A DNA stretch of 15,194 nucleotides from JAEXNA01 sp050486105 (lineage in GTDB: Bacteria; Vulcanimicrobiota; Xenobia; Xenobiales; JADMJV01): assembly GCA_050486105.1 (NCBI GenBank), contig JBJHCR010000147.1, forward strand, positions 1-15,194. Reading direction: 5' to 3'. How positions within the stretch are numbered: the first letter of the stretch is position 1; each line of letters opens with the position of its first letter. Of this stretch, positions 1 to 7,508 are shown piece after piece. Made by a program: the position numbers and the translations under genes. The notes below the pieces were generated by a model. The model was not told the DNA's origin. It saw only the letters and a list, made by a program, of their open reading frames with translations, and did no database searches.

Positions 1-2
1 CT

Positions 3-2453
3 CGCGGAGGATTCCCTGAGGCTGTAGAAGTCTTAACCGAAGCCTTGCAAAGTGCTACTTTGGCTGAAGACGGAGCCCTTTGGAGGGCTTTGGGTGAGGC
101 GGCCATGCAGTTGGGGGATCAGGCTAAGGCGCGTGAGGCTTTCCAGAGGACACTGGCCTTGATCGCCCACGATGCGGTAGCTCAGGCGGGATTGGAACTC
201 CTAGAGGCGGGAGCGATTGAGGCCGGAGAGGGCCTAGTGACGGAATGTTCTTTTCGGCACTTGCCTCCACTCAAGGTCTGGACGGTTCTCGACTCTGGTT
301 TGGGCCTAGCGTTCCTTTTCGGTGAAAAGTTGTTGCTCACCGATACCAAGGGGCAGGAGTTGCTTTCCGTCGAGATCCCTCCAGTGAAGCGAGTCCAGGG
401 AATGGAGTCTCGGGGGAGCAGCCTGCTTATCGTGGGAAGTGAAGGCTGTCTTGTGCTCACTTTTAGGGCTCAAGGTCAGTTGGAATTGGAGGCTCTGGTT
501 CACTGGCCGGATCGGGCCATCGGCTTTATTGATGCCGATCGGGTACTCACCGGAGAAACCACTCTGAAAATCCGGGGATGCAAGGACCGTGATGACTTTG
601 GCTCCTTGCTCATGGGCCACGAAAAGCAAGTCCTTTCCAGCCTAGTCTTAGCCAACGGTCAAACTTTGATCACCGGAGGTGCCGACCGTTCCGTGCGGGT
701 CTGGAATCTGAATGACTCGAGTTGTTCTTTTGAGGGTCGAGGGCACCAGGATTTCGTGCTGCAGATGGTGACGGCCCGACAGGAGCAACTCCTGATGACA
801 GCGGATCGTTCCGGGATGCTTCTCTTCTGGTTGATGCCTCGACTCGAACGAGTTCATAAGTTGCAGTTTCCAGGGGAGATCGTTCGCCTCATGGTAAGCC
901 ACCAAGGTGAAGAAGAAATGCTCTTCGTGGAGTATAAATGCGCTGCCGAGGGCTATCAAACCGCAATTGTCTTATTGGACCGTTTTCAGGTGATGAGTGA
1001 AGTGGCTGGGAAAATGGCCCGCTGGGTCCACGGCCTCGGCCTGCTTCACAAAGGGGCCTTCAAGTTGCTGAGCCTGCCGGACGGGATTGAGTGGCGCAGT
1101 TGGGATATCGAAGACGATCGTTTTGCGACCCTCCAGGACTCGCCTGATGGCCGTCAGGTTTATTTTCTAACCAAGGAACAGAGCTTGGCAGTTCTCAGGC
1201 TCCCAGCATCTCGACCGGATGCCCCAAATCTCGCACTGGTTCGGGCCAACACCTTGTCTGAGGCTCAACAAGCGAGGCAACTTTACGCTTCCTTGATGGA
1301 AAAAGCCTGGAGCAGCCATAAAACGGGAGAGCACAGTGCCGCCTACTGGCATCTGACCCAGGCGAGACTGGTGGAGGGCTATTCTCGAGAACCGGAGACG
1401 TTGGATCTTCTCAATCGATTGGCAGAGTCTTTATGTCGTCGAGAACTTCGAGAAATGTGGCTCAGCCGGGTGTTGCCCCCAGCCGGGATGGATTTCCCCC
1501 AGCGGTTGTGTCTAGATCGGGAAGGTCGCTGGGCCGCAACCTCTTCTGGTAGTTTGGTTCGTCTTTGGGATTTGAGAACTGGAATCTGCATTCGAGGCCT
1601 CACAGGTCACCGAGATGAAGTGGTTCATCTCGCCTTTTGGGATTCGGCGGAACTGGGTCGAAACATGCCCCTATTGTTCTCCTTTTCTGTGGACAAGACT
1701 CTAAGAGTTTGGGATACGGAGACCGGTGAATGCCTGGTTTGTGAGACCGTGGCGGAAAGTCCCATTGGCTCAGCGCAGATCTGTGAGCGAACCCGCTCCT
1801 TTGTCTTGCTGACCCAGAGTGGTACCCTAAAATGGGGACGTTGGAAGCGAAAACGCCCATATCGATTAGAGGTTCCAGATGACCACCTCGAGCTCGGATC
1901 TGCTGGTCAGGTGGCCATGTCGTCAGGAGCTCGCTGGATCGCTGTGACCGATCAGCACACCAAGATTCTTCACCGAACCGAAAGTCTTGCTCGTCCCCGA
2001 CTCAAGACGGTAAGACCTTATCGACTTTGCTGTTTCCCTACAGGTCAAAGGCATTTGCTTGGGATCACCAAAGACCACGCCATCGAACTTTTTGACCTTC
2101 ACGACGATCTGGATGTCTCGACCATGTTTCCCGCCGCCCGGCAACCTCTGTCCAATTTGCTCTGCTCTCGGGATGGCAGCGTGGTGGCCACCTTGAGCGC
2201 CCAGAACAATCTCTCATTCTGGCTCTTGGAGCTACAGCGATGCGTCATGGATAGGCCCCTAGGAGAAAACTGTCAAAGTCTGACCTTTTCGGGAAATGGT
2301 CGTTATTTAGGGGGGATATCAAGCGATGGAAAAATCTCCATTTGGGAACTTGAGTGGGGCTTGGACCCGGAGCGACCTGGTGCCGAGACTTTATTTGAAC
2401 GCCTACCAAAGCTCAGTTTTTGGGGTCGGTTGCGCAAGCGTCTGGGATTCTAG
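3..2453 (+). CDS. TPR/WD40 beta-propeller protein, 5' end outside the window
   Basis: The reading frame is open from base 3 with no stop before it. The residues encoded ahead of the first possible TTG start (base 45) already form a tetratricopeptide helix (GGFPEAVEVLTEAL), so the gene almost certainly begins upstream. About 70 residues of TPR come first. WD40-type repeats follow: a canonical pair near bases 610-840 (GH...RVWNL), a helical TPR-like stretch around 1240-1440 (QQARQLYASLMEKAW..., HSAAYWHLTQARL), then more repeats (RLWDLRTG near 1565, RVWDTETGE near 1705, SIWELEW near 2340). This suggests two propellers separated by a helical linker. The tail is basic (WGRLRKRLGF). WD40 and TPR modules are protein-interaction scaffolds. 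In bacteria such C-termini often belong to Ser/Thr protein kinases or large signalling proteins, but no kinase domain is visible here, so that is inference. It ends 6 bp from the convergent FecR-type gene. Confidence 0.85.
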   Translation, partial: RGGFPEAVEVLTEALQSATLAEDGALWRALGEAAMQLGDQAKAREAFQRTLALIAHDAVAQAGLELLEAGAIEAGEGLVTECSFRHLPPLKVWTVLDSGLGLAFLFGEKLLLTDTKGQELLSVEIPPVKRVQGMESRGSSLLIVGSEGCLVLTFRAQGQLELEALVHWPDRAIGFIDADRVLTGETTLKIRGCKDRDDFGSLLMGHEKQVLSSLVLANGQTLITGGADRSVRVWNLNDSSCSFEGRGHQDFVLQMVTARQEQLLMTADRSGMLLFWLMPRLERVHKLQFPGEIVRLMVSHQGEEEMLFVEYKCAAEGYQTAIVLLDRFQVMSEVAGKMARWVHGLGLLHKGAFKLLSLPDGIEWRSWDIEDDRFATLQDSPDGRQVYFLTKEQSLAVLRLPASRPDAPNLALVRANTLSEAQQARQLYASLMEKAWSSHKTGEHSAAYWHLTQARLVEGYSREPETLDLLNRLAESLCRRELREMWLSRVLPPAGMDFPQRLCLDREGRWAATSSGSLVRLWDLRTGICIRGLTGHRDEVVHLAFWDSAELGRNMPLLFSFSVDKTLRVWDTETGECLVCETVAESPIGSAQICERTRSFVLLTQSGTLKWGRWKRKRPYRLEVPDDHLELGSAGQVAMSSGARWIAVTDQHTKILHRTESLARPRLKTVRPYRLCCFPTGQRHLLGITKDHAIELFDLHDDLDVSTMFPAARQPLSNLLCSRDGSVVATLSAQNNLSFWLLELQRCVMDRPLGENCQSLTFSGNGRYLGGISSDGKISIWELEWGLDPERPGAETLFERLPKLSFWGRLRKRLGF

Positions 2454-2459
2454 AGCAGC

Positions 2460-3581
2460 TCACAGGCTTTTGGTGGGAAGAGCATCGAGTTTTTCGAGGT
2501 TGTCCCTGGCTCCTTGGAAACGCCCCAAATTCAGTTGAGTTCTTGCCAAGGCCAAGAGAACCCCAGGGTCTTCGGGGTGGACCCGGTGAGCCTCACTGAT
2601 GACCTCCAGGGCTTCCAGGAGAAGCCCGCGATTTTCATAGTAAGTGAACAGATGGTGCGAAGCTTCCCTGTTTCCCTTGGCAGCACCGTCTCGCCAAGCC
2701 TTGGTGGCCGTTTCGATGCTCTTGCGCTCTTTTTCCGACAGGACAGTGAACGAAGTGTCCACCAAAGTTTGACTTTGATCGAGCGGTTGAACCAGCAAGC
2801 GATAGGTGTTTCCCGGTTTCAGGGCCCCTTTGGAGAGCGGCAGGTGGGGGCTTGAGACTTGACCTTCGTACACCAGAGTCGACCGCTCCCAGAACTGAAC
2901 CTTGTATGGCAGGCCGGGCGAGGCTGCGGAACTTCTATGCCAGTGGAGAACTCCTCCAAGCTTTGCCGGATAGAGTATCGCTGGTGGGAGGTTGATGGCC
3001 TTGGCCTGTGAAGACCGCGTTCTCCCTACCGCCACTTGGGTCATCGGGGTCCCTGTCGCAACGACGGATCCGCTGCGCCCCGCCTTGTGGGTGTTCTGCT
3101 CAGATTGAATCGCCGTTTCTGAGCCTCCTCCAGCCTTCAAGTCGCCTCCCTTATCAGCCATACTCATAAAAGCGAGCATGGCTTCCTTGGAGGTGTCGGC
3201 ATTGGCTTGGAGGGAACTTCCGAGTTTCTTAAGGTTTTCAGATTCGGGAACTAAGGTTCTGATTTCCGGGCTGGCTTGCACCGTGATCTTTCCGGTCTTG
3301 CTCAAATTTGTACAGCCCTGGGGCCCGATCTGTATCCGACACGGACCTTGCACCCTCTCTTTGGTTCCCAGGTAGACAAAAGTAAGATGGACAGAGGACC
3401 CTTCCGCCAGAGAGACAGTATCGCCTGAAGAAAGGTATTGTAGAGCCTTCAGCGGTGTTTGGTTGGGTTCCAAGAGAGCCTGTCCGGAGGATTGGGTGAC
3501 CAAAGCCGGTCGTTGAGATTGAGCAGAACCCAAGGTGAGCCCAAGCAAGGTCCAGATGATGAGAAGTGACAGTCTGTTCAT
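2460..3581 (-). CDS. Secreted FecR-like/TPR protein
   Basis: A 373-aa protein with an N-terminal signal peptide (hydrophobic residues 5-18, likely cleavage after GSA at 20). Residues 26-105 resemble a FecR domain: a small beta-rich module with a GDTVSLAEGSSVHLTF segment typical of the family. Two cysteines (C81, C90) bracket the loop GPCRIQIGPQGC and could form a disulfide. A polar, low-complexity linker (about 120-200) leads to an Ig/fibronectin-like segment (about 200-282; YKVQFWERSTLVYEG). The C-terminus has TPR-like helices (322-365; EALEVISEAHRVHPEDP). Classical FecR is an inner-membrane anti-sigma regulator. This protein has no cytoplasmic domain, so it is more likely a periplasmic or surface factor. 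Its ATG overlaps the stop of the cyclase gene (ATGA, 3578-3581), implying translational coupling and a shared function. The FecR call rests on pattern resemblance; the signal peptide and TPR are clearer. Confidence 0.8.
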   Translation of the reverse strand: MNRLSLLIIWTLLGLTLGSAQSQRPALVTQSSGQALLEPNQTPLKALQYLSSGDTVSLAEGSSVHLTFVYLGTKERVQGPCRIQIGPQGCTNLSKTGKITVQASPEIRTLVPESENLKKLGSSLQANADTSKEAMLAFMSMADKGGDLKAGGGSETAIQSEQNTHKAGRSGSVVATGTPMTQVAVGRTRSSQAKAINLPPAILYPAKLGGVLHWHRSSAASPGLPYKVQFWERSTLVYEGQVSSPHLPLSKGALKPGNTYRLLVQPLDQSQTLVDTSFTVLSEKERKSIETATKAWRDGAAKGNREASHHLFTYYENRGLLLEALEVISEAHRVHPEDPGVLLALARTQLNLGRFQGARDNLEKLDALPTKSL

Positions 3582-5389
3582 CGAACTGCGAAGACCTCCA
3601 TTTGCTCTTTGCGCCCCTTGAAGCTATGTACTCCCAGGGATTCAAGCCTTGTTTCGTATTCGAGAAACTTTGAAGCATCCATTCTCGTTTCGTCGCTAAT
3701 CAAGATCACTTCTTCCAAGAGTCCTGCCAACCCCATGATTCGGGCCGCCAGATTCACATTGTCCCCTACGGCGGCGTATTCAGAACGCTGTTCGCTGCCG
3801 ACGTTTCCAACCACCACTTCGCCGGTGTGAATCCCGATCTTAACTTCGTAGAATCCACTTTCCGGCTCTCGAGAATCCTTCAGCTCTCGCAGCCGATCCC
3901 GCATTTTCTGGGCCGTTTTCACTGCTCTCAAGGCGTGATCTTGCTGGGGTTCCGGCGCTCCAAAGATCACCATGATCTCGTCTCCCACAAACTGTTTGAT
4001 GGTTCCCCCGTGAGCAAAAATAATGGCCACCATTTCCTGGAAAAAGTCATTGAGCATAACGATCACTTCTTCTGGTGTCTTGCTCTCGCTCAAAGATGTG
4101 AAGCCGTTGATGTCGGCAAACAATACTGTGATTCGCCGCCTGCTGCCTCCCAAGGCCAATCGACTTGGGTCGGACAGCAGTTCAGTCATCACTTGGGGGG
4201 AGACAAAGCGACCCAGCACCGCCTTGATGTGCTTCCTGGCCCGCTCTATAGTCAGATAGCGGTAGACGAGCACTCCCGAACTTGCGCCGGTGAGGCCCAA
4301 GACCAAGCCTGAAACAGGGAGTAGCAGTCCCAAACTGATGAAAAATGCCAAACACAGGACCCAGATTGCCAAAATTGTGCCAAGGAGAGTGGCCAGAACC
4401 CGAAGCAAATTTCCTCTAAAACTCATTGCGTGCCCCAAGAGACTTCCTGCTACGGCCAACAGGATATGCCAAATGTCCGGACACGGCTTGAGGTATCTCT
4501 CGGTGAGGATGGTGTTCAAGGCGGCTGCGTGGATCTCCACTCCGAAGCGTTGTCCCCAGGAGGTGTTGTGGAGGTCGTTGGAACCGTCGTAGACTGGTCC
4601 AACCAGACAAATGCTGTCTTTCAAATCCCAACTCCCACCCTTGAGCAGCACGCTGAATGGTAGGGTTCTAAACCCTGTCTCCGGTGGGGTTGCATAGTTG
4701 ATGCGCAGCCGTTGCTCTTGTTCGCCGAACAGATCACCCACACGTCCTTCGACTTGTTCGAATGGACGGACAGTGGCCAACCGCGCTAGATGGACAGCGA
4801 GGTTGCTGACCCCTCGGGACGAGTCGTCTCGGAAAAAAAGGGCCAGAGATCGAACCTTCCCATCGGTGTCCGTGAGAAGATTGTTGGTTGCTACGTTGCT
4901 CTGAGAGTCGGCAGCGAAGTGAAGTAGGTCCACCGAGCGCAGAGGAGTCTCCGAGGCTCGATATCCCTCCACGACCACCAAATCGTGCTCAAGAGCCAGA
5001 GTAGCGAATTCGAGAATCTCGTCTTCTATCACTTCCAGGTCCCGGGTGGGCATCTTTTCTAGCCGAGGGTGAAAGATGATGTCAAAGGCCACGGCGCGAG
5101 CCCCACTTTCAAAGAGACGTTCGAATCCCAAGGCATAGTCGTCGGCCCAGCGAGAAAAAGGCTGTCCGATGAGTTCGAAAAGATCGTTGTCTAAAGGCAC
5201 CAGGACGATACGAGGATCGATCGGCGGCGCAAAGCCAAGCCGGTCACGAGCTGGAAAAAGTGTGTCCCAGAAACGCTGATCACTGGTGAAAAAGAACTGT
5301 TGGGCCGACAGGCCTCCCATGAGCAAGCCCCAGAGCACAACGCTTATGAGAACCGAGCTGTTTTTCTGCTTCCATGATGATGGGGTCAA
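3578..5389 (-). CDS. CHASE2-domain class III adenylate/guanylate cyclase
   Basis: A 603-aa membrane nucleotide cyclase. It has one N-terminal membrane segment (about 12-30), then an extracytoplasmic CHASE2 sensor (about 35-300; DPRIVLVPLDND, GARAVAFDIIF). A group of membrane helices follows (about 306-376), then a short connecting helix (RARKHIKAVLGRFVSP) and a C-terminal catalytic domain (about 415-600). Metal-binding aspartates are D426 (FADINGFT) and D470 (FVGDEIM); transition-state residues are N546 and R550 (GDNVNLAARI). The residues that usually choose the base are unusual: Q466 where adenylyl cyclases have Lys, and A539 where they have Asp/Thr. ATP is therefore the default guess, not a certainty. 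The start is TTG at 5389, preceded by GGGAAGG 6 nt upstream; the next in-frame Met is residue 24, inside the first membrane helix. The gene lies 16 bp after rlmH and overlaps the FecR-type gene. Confidence 0.92.
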   Translation of the reverse strand: MTPSSWKQKNSSVLISVVLWGLLMGGLSAQQFFFTSDQRFWDTLFPARDRLGFAPPIDPRIVLVPLDNDLFELIGQPFSRWADDYALGFERLFESGARAVAFDIIFHPRLEKMPTRDLEVIEDEILEFATLALEHDLVVVEGYRASETPLRSVDLLHFAADSQSNVATNNLLTDTDGKVRSLALFFRDDSSRGVSNLAVHLARLATVRPFEQVEGRVGDLFGEQEQRLRINYATPPETGFRTLPFSVLLKGGSWDLKDSICLVGPVYDGSNDLHNTSWGQRFGVEIHAAALNTILTERYLKPCPDIWHILLAVAGSLLGHAMSFRGNLLRVLATLLGTILAIWVLCLAFFISLGLLLPVSGLVLGLTGASSGVLVYRYLTIERARKHIKAVLGRFVSPQVMTELLSDPSRLALGGSRRRITVLFADINGFTSLSESKTPEEVIVMLNDFFQEMVAIIFAHGGTIKQFVGDEIMVIFGAPEPQQDHALRAVKTAQKMRDRLRELKDSREPESGFYEVKIGIHTGEVVVGNVGSEQRSEYAAVGDNVNLAARIMGLAGLLEEVILISDETRMDASKFLEYETRLESLGVHSFKGRKEQMEVFAVR

Positions 5390-5405
5390 CGCTCACCTTC
5401 CCTCG

Positions 5406-5876
5406 CTATCCGCGGTGATAAGGGTGTCCAATCAAGACACTCCAAGCCCGATAGATCTGTTCGGCGAGGACCACCCGGACCAGAGGGTGGGGAAAGGTCA
5501 ATCTAGACAGAGACCACCGCTTCTCGGCGCGTTCCAAGCATGCCGGCGCCAACCCGTCCGCACCTCCGATCAGCAAGCTTACATCTCTCCCTTGACTCAT
5601 CCAGGCTCGCATCTCTTCAGCCAAAGACTCGGTGGAGTGCTGGCGGCCTGAGACCTCAAGGGCTATCACCAAGCAGTTCTTGGGCACAGCATTGAGAAGG
5701 CGGTCTCCTTCTTCCTTCAGAGCTCGGACCAGATTCGTGGTCTTGCTTCGGCTTGAGGCGGGAACCTCGATCAAGTTCAATCGACACTCTTGAGGTAGAC
5801 GCTTGGAGTACTCACGGAAACCAGCGTCCACCCAGTCGGGCATCTTCGTGCCTACGGCGATCAGGTAGATTTGCAC
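5406..5876 (-). CDS. rlmH: 23S rRNA (pseudouridine1915-N3)-methyltransferase RlmH
   Basis: A 156-aa SPOUT-family methyltransferase that uses S-adenosylmethionine to N3-methylate pseudouridine 1915 in helix 69 of 23S rRNA, acting on assembled 70S ribosomes. The sequence matches RlmH from end to end as I recall the E. coli protein: N-terminal VGTKMPDWVDAGFREY (8-23), the SAM-binding knot LLIGGADG (101-108), SLSRLTFPHPLVRV (122-135), and the C-terminal RAW...HPYHRG (143-156). Length equals the family norm. The start is GTG at 5876, fixed by alignment with the family N-terminus; no strong Shine-Dalgarno precedes it. It is the first gene of a minus-strand operon with the cyclase and FecR-type genes. 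The functional link between rRNA modification and the downstream signalling genes is not obvious, so co-transcription may be incidental. Confidence 0.97.
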   Translation of the reverse strand: MQIYLIAVGTKMPDWVDAGFREYSKRLPQECRLNLIEVPASSRSKTTNLVRALKEEGDRLLNAVPKNCLVIALEVSGRQHSTESLAEEMRAWMSQGRDVSLLIGGADGLAPACLERAEKRWSLSRLTFPHPLVRVVLAEQIYRAWSVLIGHPYHRG

Positions 5877-5955
5877 AAGGTGATCTTTCGGCCCTGAATT
5901 GTGATAGGAAGTCTCCAGGAGGCTCAGTTGGGTCAGGTTGGGAAGTCGCCCAGGA

Positions 5956-5970
5956 CACCGCGCGGCGGTG
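5956..5970. promoter_or_regulatory. Perfect dyad in the pepD leader
   Basis: CACCGC-GCG-GCGGTG is a perfect 6-bp inverted repeat with a 3-nt centre, ending 16 nt before the pepD ATG in the 110-bp gap between the divergent rlmH and pepD genes. It could be a repressor operator or a leader hairpin that influences translation. No T-tract follows, so it is not an intrinsic terminator. The function is inferred from position only; short GC-rich dyads also arise by chance. Confidence 0.3.
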
Positions 5971-5986
5971 AGGAAGCCGGTGACCT

Positions 5987-7444
5987 ATGAGTAGAGAAGT
6001 ACGAACTTTGGAACCCCAATCCCTGTGGAGCCACTTTGCCGATCTCAATGAGGTGCCTAGAGCTTCCAAGAGTGAAGAGCAAGCGGTGGAGTTTATTCTG
6101 GATTTTGCCCGCCGCCAGGAGCTAGAGCATCATAGGGACGGGGTCGGAAACGTGATCGTGCGCAAGCCTGCCACTCTCGGCAGGGAAGGACACCCCATAG
6201 TGGCGATCCAGAGTCATTTGGACATGGTGCATCAGAAAAATCAGGACACCGAGTTTGATTTCAGCACCGAAGGCATTCGCATGCGAGTTGACGGGGACTG
6301 GGTTCGAGCTGAAGGGACCACCCTCGGGGCGGACAACGGCATCGGAGTAGCGGCTACATTGGCCGTTTTGACCTCTGTTGATCTTTCTCACCCCCCCATA
6401 GAAGCGCTCTTTACTGTGGATGAGGAGACCGGGATGACCGGTGCCAAGGGTTTTAAGGGAGGGCTTCTCAAGGCTGAGTGTTTGCTGAACCTCGACACCG
6501 AGGAGGACTCTGAGTTGACTATAGGGTGCGCTGGAGGTGTTGATGTTCTGGCTTCTGGACCCTACGTTCCCCAGGAACTCCCCCATGGTTACACCATCTT
6601 TGAATTGAAGCTAAGGAGTCTCACGGGAGGCCATTCCGGCATGGATATCCACTTGGGGAGAGCTAACGCCAATAAACTGATGGCTCGGGCCCTTGGGGCC
6701 GCCGCCTACGAGTTTGGAGTGCGCCTTGCCGAACTCGACGGCGGTGGGCTTCGAAACGCCATTCCTAGGGAAGCTTCCGCAACCGTCGCAGTGCCGGAGG
6801 ACAAGACAGAAGCCTTCTTGGAATTCGTGGTTTCTCTGGGCAACATATTTCGCTCAGAATACCGGACCACCGATCCGAACCTCGAGTTCCGAGCAGAAGA
6901 CTTAGGCCAGGTTGCCGTAACGGTTCTTAAGCCGGGTTTTCAGGGGCGACTCTTGAGAGCACTTCAAGCCTTGCCGAACGGGATCTATCGCATGTGCCCT
7001 GAAGTGCCAGGTCTGGTTCAGACCTCCAGCAATTTGGCCCGGATTGTGGTCTCAGGAGAAAAGTTTCAAGTGGGCTGTCTCTGCCGCGGTTCCGTCGACA
7101 GTGAGAAGTTTGATCTGGCTCAATCCATCCGCTGTGCCATGGAACTCGCTGATGCCGAGGTAGAATTGAAAGGGGATTACCCAGGCTGGAAGCCCGCCCC
7201 AGGGTCGAGGATCGTGCGGTTGATGGCTGGGGTTTATCGTGACCTCTTTCAAGAAGAGCCCCACATAACGGCCTGCCACGCTGGGTTGGAGTGCGGAATC
7301 TTGGGACAGAACTATCCCGATATGGAAATGATCTCTTTTGGGCCCAACATTCGAGGGGCTCATTCTCCAGATGAGAGAGTTCAGATCACCTCGGTTCAGA
7401 AGACCTGGAAGCTTCTGGTCGAGACCTTGGCCCGCATTTCCTGA
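5987..7444 (+). CDS. pepD: Aminoacyl-histidine dipeptidase (peptidase D, M20 family)
   Basis: A 485-aa cytosolic zinc metallopeptidase that hydrolyses Xaa-His dipeptides such as carnosine and other unblocked dipeptides. It is close in length and sequence to E. coli PepD as I remember it. Metal and catalytic motifs are present in order: H77 and D79 (SHLDMV), D116 (TTLGADNGIG), the E146/E147 pair (VDEETGM), D170 (LNLDTEED), and C-terminal HAGLECG and GAHSPDE. The lid domain carries GGHSGMDIHLGRANANKL, characteristic of the family, and GGGLRNAIPREA. The ATG at 5987 fits the family N-terminus (LEPQSLWSHFADL). Upstream GGTGA is rather close and AGGA rather far, so initiation may be modest. The gene is divergent from rlmH and followed after 64 bp by a secreted protein on the same strand. 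Confidence 0.95.
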   Translation: MSREVRTLEPQSLWSHFADLNEVPRASKSEEQAVEFILDFARRQELEHHRDGVGNVIVRKPATLGREGHPIVAIQSHLDMVHQKNQDTEFDFSTEGIRMRVDGDWVRAEGTTLGADNGIGVAATLAVLTSVDLSHPPIEALFTVDEETGMTGAKGFKGGLLKAECLLNLDTEEDSELTIGCAGGVDVLASGPYVPQELPHGYTIFELKLRSLTGGHSGMDIHLGRANANKLMARALGAAAYEFGVRLAELDGGGLRNAIPREASATVAVPEDKTEAFLEFVVSLGNIFRSEYRTTDPNLEFRAEDLGQVAVTVLKPGFQGRLLRALQALPNGIYRMCPEVPGLVQTSSNLARIVVSGEKFQVGCLCRGSVDSEKFDLAQSIRCAMELADAEVELKGDYPGWKPAPGSRIVRLMAGVYRDLFQEEPHITACHAGLECGILGQNYPDMEMISFGPNIRGAHSPDERVQITSVQKTWKLLVETLARIS

Positions 7445-7508
7445 TGAGCTTATCTGGCTCGGACCAGGATTTGGGAATAAATGTCTTCGGGCAGCGACTC
7501 TGGGGGCT

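Noticed and set aside
3827..4312. Open frame of about 161 codons on the plus strand
   Set aside because: Antisense to the catalytic and membrane part of the cyclase, where every motif is conserved on the minus strand.
7338..7508. Possible N-terminal extension of the secreted unknown protein into pepD
   Set aside because: It would bury the signal peptide that begins at the ATG at 7509 and overlap the conserved end of pepD.
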